A DNA stretch of 64,000 bases from Burkholderiaceae bacterium. Lineage in GTDB: Bacteria > Pseudomonadota > Gammaproteobacteria > Burkholderiales > Burkholderiaceae_B. Below are positions 8,018 to 17,201 of the stretch, in pieces. Both the position numbers and the translations under genes were made by a program. The notes under the pieces are model-generated. The model saw only the letters and a list, made by a program, of their open reading frames with translations. It was not told where the DNA came from and did no database searches. Position 1 is the stretch's first letter. The number at the start of each line of letters is the position of its first letter. Location: the NCBI GenBank assembly GCA_021208885.1, contig JAJOJF010000031.1, positions 1 to 64,000 of the forward strand, read 5' to 3'.

Positions 8018-8605
8018 CTAAGCTGCTTGTGCCATTGGTTTGGGCAGTTTGAGAAAATTTTGTAGAAGTGCGTGGCCGTGCTCGGTCAGAATAGATTCGG
8101 GATGAAACTGCACGCCATAAATTGGTAAATCACGATGTCGGATGCCCATGATTTCCCCATCAGCCGTCTGAGCCGTTACGATCAAACACTCGGGCAGCGT
8201 TTCGCGCTCAATGGCTAGTGAGTGGTAACGCGTCACGATGTAAGGCGATGGCAGGTTGGCGAACAGGTCGCTGCCTTGGTGAGTGATCTCCGAGGTCTTG
8301 CCGTGCATGAGCTCCTTGGCCCGAATAATACGGCCGCCGAATGCGGCGCCAATTGACTGGTGACCTAGGCAAACACCAAGAATTGGCACTTTGCCAGCGA
8401 AGTGCTTGATCAGAGGCACGGATATACCAGCTTCCGTTGGAGAGCATGGCCCAGGTGATACACAGATATGGTCTGGTGCCAGGGCTTCGATTTCCTCGAT
8501 AGTGATCTGGTCGTTGCGATGAACGTGCACGTCCTCGCCGAGTTCGCCGAAATATTGCACAAGGTTGTAGGTAAATGAATCGTAGTTATCGAGCATGAGC
8601 AGCAT
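8018..8605 (-). CDS. trpG: Anthranilate synthase component II, glutamine amidotransferase
   Basis: Supplies ammonia from glutamine to TrpE. It is a 195-residue class I amidotransferase with nucleophile Cys79 in GVCLGHQ and His168/Glu170 in GVQFHPES. The opening [19 protein letters not shown] is typical of TrpG/PabA. The gene follows trpE by 26 bases. It may also serve p-aminobenzoate synthesis, as PabA-type subunits do in some bacteria; the sequence does not settle that. Confidence 0.95.
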   Translation of the reverse strand: MLLMLDNYDSFTYNLVQYFGELGEDVHVHRNDQITIEEIEALAPDHICVSPGPCSPTEAGISVPLIKHFAGKVPILGVCLGHQSIGAAFGGRIIRAKELMHGKTSEITHQGSDLFANLPSPYIVTRYHSLAIERETLPECLIVTAQTADGEIMGIRHRDLPIYGVQFHPESILTEHGHALLQNFLKLPKPMAQAA

Positions 8606-8631
8606 GATGGTCTCGCTTGTCTATTCAGTGC

Positions 8632-10158
8632 TTAGATGGGGCTATCAAGGCCGTTTTGAACTTGTTCGGCTGCGCGCAACACGGCACGCGCCTTGACCTC
8701 GGTCTCCATCCATTCTTTCTCTGGGTCGGAATCTGCCACGATGCCGGCAGCAGCCTGCACATACAGCATCCCGTCCTGAATGATGCCTGTGCGAATCGCA
8801 ATAGCAACATCCATTTCGCCGCCATAGCTCAAATAGCCTGTGGCGCCACCGTATATGCCGCGTTTGACGGGTTCAAGTTCGTCGATGATTTCCATCGCAC
8901 GTACCTTGGGGGCACCGGTCAGAGTGCCAGCCGGGAAGGTGGCGCGCAACACATCCATATTGCTCATTTCAGGTGCGAGCCTGCCAGTGACGTTGGACAC
9001 CAGATGCATGACGTGAGAGTAGCGTTCAATGAACATGGTGTCGGTGACTTTGACCGACCCGGTCTTGGCAACCCGGCCAACGTCATTGCGCGCCAGGTCA
9101 ATCAGCATCACATGTTCGGCGCGCTCTTTCGGATCGGCCTGTAGCTCTTTGGCCAGTGCGGTGTCTTCTTCGGGCGTACCGCCACGACGGCGGGTTCCAG
9201 CCAGCGGCCGGATAGTTACTTCGGTTTCTGCGTCTGCAGGTGTAGCGCCAGGCACATGCTCTTGCCGCACTAGAATCTCGGGTGAAGCACCCACCACTTG
9301 GAAATCCCCAAAATTCCAGAAGTACATGTAGGGCGAGGGGTTCAGGGAACGCAGTGCTCGATAGAGTGATAGCGGTGAGTCCCGATAAGGTTTGGCGATC
9401 ACTTGCCCTACTTGCACCTGCATGAGATCGCCAGCCTCAATGTAGGCCTTGGCTTTGCGCACCGCCGCTAGATAGTCTTCCTTAGCAAAACTGCGTACTT
9501 CCTCGGTCACGACGCTAGCGTGGCTATAGGGGATATCCACCGGTTTGCGCAACTTGATGCGCAGCTCTTTGAGTCGTTGTTGGGCTTTGTTGTAGGCCTC
9601 GGGCACGCTTGGGTCTGCGTAAACCAAGAGGTAAGTGCGGCCGGCGACGTTGTCGACGATCACGAGTTCGTCAGTCTGCAGTAGCAGCAGGTCGGGCGGG
9701 CCTTCGCCCATGCCATCTGGGAAGGGTTTGGTAGCCGGTCCCAAGCGTGGCTCGATGTGCCTTACTGTGTCGTATCCAAAGTAGCCAGCCAAGCCACCGG
9801 CAAATCGCGGCATGCCCGGTCGCAGTGCCACTTTGAATCGTTTCTGAAAGTCAGAGATGAACTGCAGCGGATCACCTTCATGGGTTTCAACCACTTTGTC
9901 ATCGGTCACCACTTCGGTTGTTTGTCCACGTGCGCGAAGGATGGTTTTAGCGGGCAGCCCGATAAACGAATAACGCCCGAAGCGCTCGCCACCCACCACA
10001 GACTCGAGCAAGCAGGTGTATTTGCCGGCTTGGGGTCCAGAGTTGGCAAGTTTTAAGTAAATCGCCAGCGGCGTGTCAAGATCGGCGTAGGTCTCAGCCA
10101 CTAGCGGTATCCGGTTGTATCCCTGTTTGGCCAGCGCGTTGAATTCGATTTCTGTCAT
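8632..10158 (-). CDS. trpE: Anthranilate synthase component I
   Basis: Forms anthranilate from chorismate with ammonia from TrpG, the first committed step of tryptophan synthesis. About 508 residues from the ATG at 10158, opening MTEIEFNALAKQGYNRIPL. The chorismate-binding half carries IRPLAGTRRRG, LIDLARNDVGRV and FPAGTLTGAPKVRAMEIIDELEP, cut here into its recognisable parts. In-frame codons extend upstream to 10212, but that region overlaps the attenuator's downstream edge and the 10158 start aligns with TrpE. It lies directly downstream of a leader peptide and terminator, so tryptophan-dependent attenuation is expected. Confidence 0.95.
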   Translation of the reverse strand: MTEIEFNALAKQGYNRIPLVAETYADLDTPLAIYLKLANSGPQAGKYTCLLESVVGGERFGRYSFIGLPAKTILRARGQTTEVVTDDKVVETHEGDPLQFISDFQKRFKVALRPGMPRFAGGLAGYFGYDTVRHIEPRLGPATKPFPDGMGEGPPDLLLLQTDELVIVDNVAGRTYLLVYADPSVPEAYNKAQQRLKELRIKLRKPVDIPYSHASVVTEEVRSFAKEDYLAAVRKAKAYIEAGDLMQVQVGQVIAKPYRDSPLSLYRALRSLNPSPYMYFWNFGDFQVVGASPEILVRQEHVPGATPADAETEVTIRPLAGTRRRGGTPEEDTALAKELQADPKERAEHVMLIDLARNDVGRVAKTGSVKVTDTMFIERYSHVMHLVSNVTGRLAPEMSNMDVLRATFPAGTLTGAPKVRAMEIIDELEPVKRGIYGGATGYLSYGGEMDVAIAIRTGIIQDGMLYVQAAAGIVADSDPEKEWMETEVKARAVLRAAEQVQNGLDSPI

Positions 10159-10213
10159 GGTGCAATCACTTTTTTGGTTTGCTTTCAGGGGCCGGACCCA
10201 AATACTCATCAAT

Positions 10214-10244
10214 AAAAAAGCCCGACCGGTTTAAGGGGCGGGCT
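10214..10244 (-). terminator. trp operon attenuator (intrinsic terminator)
   Basis: On the minus strand, AGCCCG (10244-10239) pairs with CGGGCT (10224-10219). Two further G-C pairs lie beyond one mismatch, a 9-base loop closes the stem, and six T residues (10219-10214) follow. It lies between the leader-peptide stop and trpE, as an attenuator does. An alternative pairing of CGGGT at the leader-peptide stop (10295-10291) with GCCCG of the terminator arm could act as antiterminator. A 1:2-type stem is possible between GTGCC..GTGG inside the leader and CCACGGCAC after it (10286-10278). Confidence 0.85.
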
Positions 10245-10288
10245 CATGTACGTTGTATTGATCTTGCTGCTTGACCAGTGCCGTGGGC

Positions 10289-10360
10289 CTACCCGTTAGA
10301 CGAACGCCACCAGCACCACCAGGCACCAGTTGTCGTGAATGGGAAAGCCAGCAGTTCCAT
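10289..10360 (-). CDS. trpL: Trp operon leader peptide
   Basis: A 23-codon reading frame from an ATG at 10360 to TAG at 10289, ending GAWWCWWRSSNG. It carries four tryptophan codons (TGG TGG TGC TGG TGG), far above chance, immediately upstream of a terminator and trpE. A ribosome stalling at these codons when charged tRNA-Trp is scarce would free the region just after them and prevent terminator formation. It is too short for ordinary gene finders. It begins only 42 bases after the gph stop, so the operon promoter must lie in or near the end of gph or further upstream. Confidence 0.85.
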   Translation of the reverse strand: MELLAFPFTTTGAWWCWWRSSNG

Positions 10361-10402
10361 GGTTGATATCAATGCCTAATCAATACAATACAAAATTTAG
10401 TT

Positions 10403-11110
10403 TTACTGGCTTGGTCTGTTGACCTGTAACCAGTAGACAGCTTCCAGCACGGATTCAACTATACCATCGACAGGCAGCTCTGTGACCGGATTGCCTTCGT
10501 TGTAGCCGTATGGCACGGCTACCACCCCGCAGCCAGCAGCTTTGGCCGCTAGGGCATCGTTGATCGAGTCTCCGATCGTTAGTGTCGCGGTTGGCTGGCA
10601 GCTTAGCCGCGCGCAGGCGTGCAGAATGGGTTCTGGGTCGGGTTTGCGTTTAGCGCAGGTGTCGCCACCGACGACAGCTTGCATAAACCGCATCAGGTTG
10701 GTGCGTTCAAGCAGCGGCACACTAAAGTCGTAGGGCTTGTTGGTGACCACGGCCATCGGGATACCCAAATCCGCGAGTCGCTCCAGGCCTTCAACCACGC
10801 CGGGATACAGCACTGAACGGTCGCCATTGGTTGCCCGATAGTGCTCAAAAAATACCGTTTTTGCTCGACCGAACAGTTCCGGTTCAGGATCGGGTGCTTC
10901 GAGGCTGCCAGCCAGCGTGCGTTTGATCAGGTTGTCTGCCCCTTTGCCTACAAACGTTCTGACAAGGCTCTCGTCCAATAGCGGCATGTCCAGTGCGGCG
11001 CGCACTTCATTAGCCGATGCCGCCAGGTCAGGTAAGGTGTCTAGCAGCGTGCCATCGAGATCGAGCAAGACGCCTTGCCAGCCGTTAACGGTGCGTGATG
11101 CCTGGATCAT
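10403..11110 (-). CDS. gph: Phosphoglycolate phosphatase
   Basis: A HAD-superfamily phosphatase of 235 residues with motif I LLDLDGTLLDT (nucleophile Asp17, Asp19), motif II VTNKP and motif IV GDSINDALAAKAAGC. It hydrolyses 2-phosphoglycolate, a product of oxidative DNA damage repair and oxygenase side reactions. The rpe-gph-trp order is conserved in Burkholderiales and supports the assignment. It starts two bases after the rpe stop. Confidence 0.9.
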   Translation of the reverse strand: MIQASRTVNGWQGVLLDLDGTLLDTLPDLAASANEVRAALDMPLLDESLVRTFVGKGADNLIKRTLAGSLEAPDPEPELFGRAKTVFFEHYRATNGDRSVLYPGVVEGLERLADLGIPMAVVTNKPYDFSVPLLERTNLMRFMQAVVGGDTCAKRKPDPEPILHACARLSCQPTATLTIGDSINDALAAKAAGCGVVAVPYGYNEGNPVTELPVDGIVESVLEAVYWLQVNRPSQ

Positions 11111-11112
11111 GA

Positions 11113-11820
11113 CTAGCGGGAGGCGTCTGCTTGTTCTATTTCTGCGCGCATCTGAGAAATGACTGCTGCATAATTGGGCTTGCCAAAAATGGCAGAACCA
11201 GCCACAAATGTGTCGGCGCCGGCTGCGCGAATGCGGCCAATGTTATCAACTTTCACGCCACCGTCGACTTCGAGCGCGATGGGTTGACCATCGCGCTCGA
11301 GATGCCGGTCGATTCGCTGACGAGCTTCGCTGAGCTTGGGCAGCGTGGACTCAATAAACGACTGTCCGCCAAACCCGGGGTTGACGGACATCAGGAGAAT
11401 GATGTCAAGCTGGTCCATCACATGGTCCATCCATGACAGTGAAGTGGCTGGATTAAACACCAAGCCTGCTTTACAGCCATGGTCGCGTATTAATGCCAAC
11501 GTGCGATGCACATGATGTGAGGCTTCGGGGTGAAAGGTGATCACATTTGCTCCAGCCTTGGCAAACATGGGCACGAGTGCATCGACGGGTTCAACCATCA
11601 GGTGTACATCAATGGTGGCGTCTGTGATCGGACGCAGCGCTTCGCAGATCATGGGCCCGAAGGTCAGGTTGGGAACAAAGTGGTTATCCATCACGTCAAA
11701 ATGAATCCAATCTGCGCCGGCATTGAGCACGTTGGTGACTTCTTCACCCAATCGCGTGAAGTCGGCAGATAAAATGCTGGGAGCCAGTCGGGCTTTGGGC
11801 AAAGGTCGAGAAGCAGTCAT
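11113..11820 (-). CDS. rpe: Ribulose-phosphate 3-epimerase
   Basis: Interconverts ribulose 5-phosphate and xylulose 5-phosphate in the pentose phosphate pathway. From the ATG at 11820 it has 235 residues. It shows [10 protein letters not shown] near the N-terminus, [17 protein letters not shown] with metal-binding His/Asp, [13 protein letters not shown] and EVDGGV, all diagnostic. Longer starts exist in frame but would run into the divergent promoter region shared with apaG. Confidence 0.95.
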   Translation of the reverse strand: MTASRPLPKARLAPSILSADFTRLGEEVTNVLNAGADWIHFDVMDNHFVPNLTFGPMICEALRPITDATIDVHLMVEPVDALVPMFAKAGANVITFHPEASHHVHRTLALIRDHGCKAGLVFNPATSLSWMDHVMDQLDIILLMSVNPGFGGQSFIESTLPKLSEARQRIDRHLERDGQPIALEVDGGVKVDNIGRIRAAGADTFVAGSAIFGKPNYAAVISQMRAEIEQADASR

Positions 11821-11921
11821 GGTGTAATGCGGTAACTGGTTGAAGGCTAGATTATCGCAGTGATTCAGTCCCAATTGGCGTGTGTTCGGTGTCCAGTCAA
11901 TGGTTTTTTAGGGAAGCCCGC

Positions 11922-12296
11922 GTGAAACCTTACGAGATAACAGTTCAGGTGCAGTCTCAGTTCATGCCAGAGCAGTCTGAGCCAGCGCAGCAGCAATATT
12001 TCTTTGCCTACACAGTGCGTATCACCAATACCGGCCAGCAGCCCGCTCAGGTGATTAGCCGGCACTGGATCATTGTTGATGGCAACAACGAGCGTCAGGA
12101 TGTCAGAGGACTGGGCGTTGTCGGTCAGCAGCCTTTGCTTGCACCCGGCGAAACCTTTGAGTACACCAGCGGCTGTCCGCTAAAGACCCCGGTTGGTAGC
12201 ATGCATGGCACGTATTTGTGTGTGGGCGATGATGGGCAGCCGTTTGAAGCAACGATTCCTGAGTTTGTGTTGGCTATGCCACGTACCTTGCATTAG
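11922..12296 (+). CDS. apaG: ApaG-domain protein (Co2+/Mg2+ efflux-associated)
   Basis: A 124-residue protein close in length to E. coli ApaG (125). It has the fibronectin-like fold motifs FAYTVRITNTG, SRHWIIVDGN, GVVGQQPLLAPGE and TPVGSMHGTY. The start is a GTG at 11922 with AGGGA at 11910-11914, an upstream extension being less likely. Loss of ApaG alters Co/Mg handling in enteric bacteria; its biochemical role is not established. It is divergent from rpe and 8 bases upstream of mltA. Confidence 0.92.
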   Translation: MKPYEITVQVQSQFMPEQSEPAQQQYFFAYTVRITNTGQQPAQVISRHWIIVDGNNERQDVRGLGVVGQQPLLAPGETFEYTSGCPLKTPVGSMHGTYLCVGDDGQPFEATIPEFVLAMPRTLH

Positions 12297-12304
12297 GCCA
12301 GACG

Positions 12305-13636
12305 ATGAGTTTTTCTGAGACATTGACCAAGACAATTTCTAATCACCGCTCACGAATCGGGCTTGTATTGCTGATATCGGCTGTGTTGGCCGGCTGCTCG
12401 ACAGCCCCACGTGAGTCAGCCCCTGTTTCTGCGCCCACAGCACCTGAGGCACAGGTCACTTCATTTCGGGTGCCACCGCTTAGCAGTCTGCCCGCTGAGA
12501 AACCCCGGGCACTCAAAGGCAACTATGTGCAAGTTAGTTGGAACGATATGCCAAGTTGGCAAAGTGACAACTTAAAGAACTATTGGGCTAATTTTGTGCG
12601 CAATTGCCGAGGTTTGATGCGTCCCACCGGCGGCAATCTGGCAAGACCGGCACGTGCCAACCCACGGGTCTGGCACGGTGTGTGTTCAGCAGCTTTAAAC
12701 CCTGCCACGGCACCAAACGCCAGCGACGAAGTCGCTGTGCGCCGATTCTTGCAGACATATCTCGTGCCATGGAGGCTGGAGTCCGCGCCTGGGAAGATGG
12801 CTAGTGGCATGGTTACGGGTTACTACGAGCCGCTCGTTTACGGTTCACGCGTGCGCCAAGGGCCATACCAATGGCCTTTGCATGAGGTGCCCAACGATCT
12901 GTTGAATATTGATCTGGGCGCACTTTATCCAGAACTCGCAGGCAAGCGCGTGCGGGGCAAATTGGACGGCAACCGGGTAGTACCTTACGACAGCCGTACG
13001 GAATTGAACAATCCTGAGCGCCAGCCACCGGCGATTGTTTGGATCAATGACCCGGTGGATAACTTCTTCCTGCAGGTTCAAGGTTCAGGCCGGGTGTATC
13101 TGGCCGAAGGTCCCGGTGCAGGCACGACGATAAGGCTCGCGTATGCCAACCACAATGGTCATCCTTATCGTTCAATTGGCCGTTGGCTCGTTGATCAGGG
13201 CCAGCTCTCGTTAGACCAGGCTTCCATGCAAAACATCCGCGCCTGGGCCAAGAACAATCCGGATCGGGTGCAAGAAATGCTCAATGCCAATCCAGCGGTG
13301 GTGTTCTTTAGGGAAGAGGCGATTGCTGATCCTAGTGAAGGCCCCAACGGGTCGTATGGCATCGCGCTGGGAGAGCAGCGATCGATCGCGGTGGACACGG
13401 AGTATGTTCCATTGGGTACCCCCGTGTATCTGATGACAACCATGCCGTCATCGAAGACGCCACTGGACCGTATGGTGTTTGCGCAAGATACTGGTACGGC
13501 GATCAAGGGGGCTGCGAGAGCTGACTATTACTGGGGCTTCGGCGAAGAAGCTGGTGCCATGGCTGGTCGCATGAAGCAATCTGGCCAGATGTGGTTGTTA
13601 TGGCCCAAATCGGCTGGTGCACCCAGCGCGCAGTGA
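12305..13636 (+). CDS. mltA: Membrane-bound lytic murein transglycosylase A
   Basis: A 443-residue lipoprotein that cleaves peptidoglycan glycan strands to form 1,6-anhydro-muramyl ends. A signal segment (about residues 20-31) ends in the lipobox LAGC. The MltA domain is marked by SGMVTGYYEPLVYGS, and the C-terminal 3D domain contains AQDTGTAIKGAARADYYWG with the three conserved Asp residues. It probably acts at the inner face of the outer membrane. It begins 8 bases after apaG. Confidence 0.93.
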   Translation: MSFSETLTKTISNHRSRIGLVLLISAVLAGCSTAPRESAPVSAPTAPEAQVTSFRVPPLSSLPAEKPRALKGNYVQVSWNDMPSWQSDNLKNYWANFVRNCRGLMRPTGGNLARPARANPRVWHGVCSAALNPATAPNASDEVAVRRFLQTYLVPWRLESAPGKMASGMVTGYYEPLVYGSRVRQGPYQWPLHEVPNDLLNIDLGALYPELAGKRVRGKLDGNRVVPYDSRTELNNPERQPPAIVWINDPVDNFFLQVQGSGRVYLAEGPGAGTTIRLAYANHNGHPYRSIGRWLVDQGQLSLDQASMQNIRAWAKNNPDRVQEMLNANPAVVFFREEAIADPSEGPNGSYGIALGEQRSIAVDTEYVPLGTPVYLMTTMPSSKTPLDRMVFAQDTGTAIKGAARADYYWGFGEEAGAMAGRMKQSGQMWLLWPKSAGAPSAQ

Positions 13637-13644
13637 GGCGAAAC

Positions 13645-14820
13645 ATGAAGCACGACATCATCGTGTGCGGTGCCGGGATAGTAGGCATGGCCACAGCCCT
13701 GGGATTGGCGCGGGCGGGTGTCAAAGACGTGATGTTGCTGGGGCCAGCACCCAAGTCGCTGCCGTTGGATCGCAATACCTTTCATCCGCGTGTATATGCC
13801 ATCTCCGGCGCCAGTGAAAAGTTCTTGTCTGGGCTTGGTGTCTGGCCGCTCATGAACACTGAACGCATTACCCGCGTTGAGGCCATGGAAATCAAGGGTG
13901 ATGCGTTTGGGGCGCTTTACCTGCGTGCATGGCAGGCAGCGCAAAGTTCGCTGACCTGGATTGTGGAGTCAGGTGAAATTGAACGGGTATTGCAACAGGC
14001 ACTCAAAGTCTATGGTCTAGAGTGGGTCGAAGATACGATTGAAGCATTCGACAACGGTCGTGGCCATACAGCCGAGGGCCGGGATCTCGAGGCAAACCTC
14101 TGGGTTGCTGCAGACGGTGCCCGTTCGACGCTTAGGGAGCTAGCGGGCCTCAAATACGATGAGTCCTCCTACGATGCCGTTGGCGTTGTCGGGCATCTGA
14201 CCACTGAGTTTGCTCATCAGGCGAGCGCGTTCCAGTGGTTTAGGCCTGAAGGTGTATTGGGGATTTTGCCGATGCCGGACACTGACGATGGCCATCAGGT
14301 GTCGATGGTGTGGTCATTAAAGACTGCATATGCTGACACGTTGATCGCCATGTCGCCTGAACGCCAGCGCGAGGGGTTGTCTGAGTCACTCGGTAAAGCC
14401 ACGCGCGGGCGGCTAGGCCGCATGACCCTTCGCAGCCAACTGCATGGATTTCCGCTGACCTTGGCGTCTTCGCCCATGATTGGTGATAAGGTTGCACTTG
14501 TTGGTGATGCTGCGCATCGAGTTCATCCTCTGGCCGGACAGGGCTTGAACTTGGGGCTCGGTGATGCCCAGGAGTTGGTTAAAGCCGTGACACAACGAGA
14601 ACCTTTTTTGTCAGCGGGTGATCTAACTGTCTTGAGGCGCTATAGACGCTCTCGTGCGCAGGCAATTTTAGAGATGCGCATAGTTACCGATGGCCTAAAG
14701 CGACTGTTTGACCAAACCGTGCCGCCTTTGCCGTGGCTTCGAAATGCGGGCATGAGCCTTGTCGATCGGGTGCCCGTAATCAAACGCCTGCTCATCGAAG
14801 CGGCATCACGCTCGGCTTAG
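13645..14820 (+). CDS. UbiH/UbiF-family FAD-dependent monooxygenase (ubiquinone synthesis)
   Basis: A 391-residue flavoprotein hydroxylase. The N-terminal FAD Rossmann motif GAGIVGMATALGLARAG begins at residue 8. The middle DGARSTLRELA and C-terminal LVGDAAHRVHPLAGQGLNLGL are the other two family motifs. The homologous UbiH/UbiI/UbiF enzymes hydroxylate the ubiquinone ring; the position attacked cannot be assigned from sequence alone. The ATG at 13645 has GAGGCGAA upstream, 8 bases after the mltA stop. Confidence 0.88.
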   Translation: MKHDIIVCGAGIVGMATALGLARAGVKDVMLLGPAPKSLPLDRNTFHPRVYAISGASEKFLSGLGVWPLMNTERITRVEAMEIKGDAFGALYLRAWQAAQSSLTWIVESGEIERVLQQALKVYGLEWVEDTIEAFDNGRGHTAEGRDLEANLWVAADGARSTLRELAGLKYDESSYDAVGVVGHLTTEFAHQASAFQWFRPEGVLGILPMPDTDDGHQVSMVWSLKTAYADTLIAMSPERQREGLSESLGKATRGRLGRMTLRSQLHGFPLTLASSPMIGDKVALVGDAAHRVHPLAGQGLNLGLGDAQELVKAVTQREPFLSAGDLTVLRRYRRSRAQAILEMRIVTDGLKRLFDQTVPPLPWLRNAGMSLVDRVPVIKRLLIEAASRSA

Positions 14821-14856
14821 CCGAGCACATGAACATCTGAAGATTTTGGAGACCCA

Positions 14857-15648
14857 ATGACGACTTTCAGACAATTTTTATCGATCGCTGCATTGGTGGC
14901 AGCGACGCAGCTTGCTGTGGCTCAAACGGCAGCAACCCCGCCATCATCTGCACCGGCTGCAGCCGATACAGTCCCTGCTAGCGAAGCAGTTGTTGACAGC
15001 AAAGTTGGGCAAAGCGATGCGACTACCGAGGCCGTGAAGAAACTTTTTAGCCAGCGTTTTGGCAACATGCCAGTGCAAGAGGTGCGTTATGCTCCCTTTG
15101 GTCTGTTCGAGGTGCAGATTGGCAATAGCTTGGTTTACACCGATCAAGGTGTGAACTATGTGCTTGACGGCCACTTGATCGATGCCAATAGCCGTCAGGA
15201 CCTGACTGAAGCTCGACTTGAGGAATTGGCACGAATTGATTTTGATGCGCTGCCCAAGGAGTTGGCGATTACTCAGGTACGTGGCGATGGCTCGCGCAAG
15301 ATGGCGCTGTTCGAAGACCCCAACTGCGGCTACTGCAAGCAGCTTCGCCGCAGCATGGAAGGCATCGATAACCTGACTGTCTATACCTACATGTTGCCGA
15401 TTCTCTCGGACGATTCGACCGAAAAAGTTAAAAACGTCTGGTGCGCTGAAGATCCAAGCGCAGCTTGGGACGCTTGGATGCTTCAAGGCAAGGTCCCCGC
15501 ACAAAAGACCTGTGAGGCACCATTAGAGCTGTTGGTTCAATTAGGGCGCGACTTGCAGGTTCAAGGCACACCTGCGATCTTTTTTGCTGATGGCTCGCGC
15601 GTGCCTGGTGCCATCTCAAAAGCTGAACTAGAAAAACGCCTGAAATAG
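14857..15648 (+). CDS. dsbC: Thiol:disulfide interchange protein DsbC
   Basis: Periplasmic disulfide isomerase. The signal peptide ends around AVAQ (residue 23) and is followed by an Ala/Pro-rich stretch of about 20 residues that is longer than in E. coli DsbC. A dimerisation domain then precedes the thioredoxin domain with active site CGYC (157-160), and GTPAIFFADG holds the cis-proline. The product has 263 residues. It repairs wrongly paired disulfides in exported proteins. Confidence 0.92.
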   Translation: MTTFRQFLSIAALVAATQLAVAQTAATPPSSAPAAADTVPASEAVVDSKVGQSDATTEAVKKLFSQRFGNMPVQEVRYAPFGLFEVQIGNSLVYTDQGVNYVLDGHLIDANSRQDLTEARLEELARIDFDALPKELAITQVRGDGSRKMALFEDPNCGYCKQLRRSMEGIDNLTVYTYMLPILSDDSTEKVKNVWCAEDPSAAWDAWMLQGKVPAQKTCEAPLELLVQLGRDLQVQGTPAIFFADGSRVPGAISKAELEKRLK

Positions 15649-15696
15649 TTTGATCCCTAGAATAGCGACGTTAGTAACGAAGAACCAGTACTATCG

Positions 15697-15735
15697 GTGA
15701 GCACTGTGAATTTGGTTGATCAATCAGTGCTTCAC
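15697..15735 (+). terminator. Possible terminator hairpin after dsbC
   Basis: GTGAGCACTG (15697-15706) and CAGTGCTTCAC (15725-15735) form a stem with a one-base bulge and an 18-base loop. Only a weak T-rich run follows, so it may be an imperfect terminator or a chance hairpin. Confidence 0.35.
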
Positions 15736-15791
15736 ACTTCTTGGCTTTATGTGTTCATTTAACCGTCGCTTTTGAGGGTGCCAGTCAGCTG

Positions 15792-16880
15792 ATGCAAAGC
15801 CCCACCACTATTGCGCCATTGGTGCGCATATTGTTGCTGCTCGTGCTGGCAGCAGCTGTCTATTTCTTCTCTGGCTTTCTGGTGCCAGTGTTGGCCGCGC
15901 TTATTATTGGTTTCGCGAGTTGGCCGCTATACGAGCGCCTGCTCCGGACAGTCGGTGGCAGCACCATCTGGGGCGCATCGATCGCGTTGGTTGTCATACT
16001 GGTCGTGCTGGTCGTGCCATTGTCATTTGCGCTGTATTACGCCGTGACTGAAGCCGTGGCATTTGTGGAATGGCTGTTACTGGCAAACCGGCAAGGGGTG
16101 GCGGCGCCCGATTGGGTGCTGGCATTGCCGCTCGTGGGTGATGAGATTGCCAAATATTGGAACACTTATCTTGGCAAGCCACAGGCATTAGGTGACTGGG
16201 TGCAGGCCTTTAGCGGCCAGCACATCGGTGATATTTATCGAATTGCGGTGGACACCACGACCAACGTTGCTTCCATCATGCTGACAGTGCTCTTCATGTT
16301 GATTGCCCTCTTTTTCATCTACAAAGACGGCAAGGCTTTGGCAGGCCAGCTTGATCTGGCCGGTGAGCGCCTGTTGCCCAACCGCTGGCAGCATTTCTCG
16401 CGAGTGGTGCCGGCTACTATCAGCTCGACTGTCACCGGCATGGGCTTAATCGCGATCGGCGAGGGCGTGGTGCTTGGGATTGCCTACTGGGTCGTGGGTT
16501 TCCCCTCACCGGTATTGATGGGGGTAATCACTGGCATCATGGCCATGGTGCCGGGCGGGGCACCGCTTTGTTATACGCTGGTCTCGATTTATCTGGTGGG
16601 TTCAGGCGACTGGGTTCAGGGCGTGGGATTGTTTCTGTGGGGCTCGATCGAGCTTTTTATTGTTGACAAGACGCTTAGACCCAAGCTTGTCGGCGGGCCA
16701 GTGAAACTGCCGTTCTTGCCGACGTTTTTTGGGTTGGTCGGTGGCGTTCAGACCATGGGCGTGGTCGGTCTGTTCGTTGGGCCAGTCCTGATGGCTTTGC
16801 TCGTAGCCATCTGGCGTGAGTGGATCTATAACTTGCGCCTAGACAAGCAAGACGTGGGAGCGCAGGTGGCCGGCGACTGA
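15792..16880 (+). CDS. AI-2E-family (PerM-like) membrane permease
   Basis: A polytopic membrane protein of about 362 residues with several clear hydrophobic segments, including two adjacent N-terminal helices (VRILLLLVLAAAVYFFSG, then PVLAALIIGFASWPLY). The SPVLMGVITGIMAMVPGGAPL region is typical of the AI-2E transporter family (TqsA, YdiK, PerM). Members have been linked to autoinducer export or Na+/H+ antiport, so the substrate is uncertain. I choose the ATG at 15792 because it begins at the homologous position; an in-frame upstream start at 15741 exists. Confidence 0.82.
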   Translation: MQSPTTIAPLVRILLLLVLAAAVYFFSGFLVPVLAALIIGFASWPLYERLLRTVGGSTIWGASIALVVILVVLVVPLSFALYYAVTEAVAFVEWLLLANRQGVAAPDWVLALPLVGDEIAKYWNTYLGKPQALGDWVQAFSGQHIGDIYRIAVDTTTNVASIMLTVLFMLIALFFIYKDGKALAGQLDLAGERLLPNRWQHFSRVVPATISSTVTGMGLIAIGEGVVLGIAYWVVGFPSPVLMGVITGIMAMVPGGAPLCYTLVSIYLVGSGDWVQGVGLFLWGSIELFIVDKTLRPKLVGGPVKLPFLPTFFGLVGGVQTMGVVGLFVGPVLMALLVAIWREWIYNLRLDKQDVGAQVAGD

Positions 16881-16958
16881 GTTGCCATACTTGATGGTTC
16901 AACCACAACAGCAGTCATCACCAGCATCACTCAAAGCCAACACCACTGCCCAATGCCC

Positions 16959-17195
16959 TCAGGCTGCTTTCAGTTTGTCGTACAAGGCATCAGGTGCCAA
17001 GTCTGCACCATTGGGCCAGCAAATAACGCCAAAAGCATCAACAGAGGCTTGCGCAAAGTACGCCGGATCTTTTAGTGGCTCAAACATCGGCCCAAACAAA
17101 CGATCTGCAAGGTTAATCTCACCTGTGGTGCCGTCTTCGAAGGTGACTGACAAGGTGTAGTCGGGTTTGGTTTCGATATTTTTGACTCGATGCAT
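16959..17195 (-). CDS. DUF2442 protein, partner of DUF4160
   Basis: A 78-residue protein with the DUF2442 pattern VTFEDGTTGEINLADRLFGPMFEPLKDP and FGVICWPNGADLAPDALYD. It lies 6 bases downstream of a DUF4160 gene. This pair recurs in many bacteria and has the size and order of a toxin-antitoxin module. The role is not established here and I do not assign toxin or antitoxin. Confidence 0.8.
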   Translation of the reverse strand: MHRVKNIETKPDYTLSVTFEDGTTGEINLADRLFGPMFEPLKDPAYFAQASVDAFGVICWPNGADLAPDALYDKLKAA

Positions 17196-17201
17196 GCTCT
17201 A

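Noticed and set aside
16882..17160. Plus-strand open frame of 92 codons after the AI-2E permease gene
   Set aside because: It lies antisense to DUF2442, which is well supported; no domain is seen in it.
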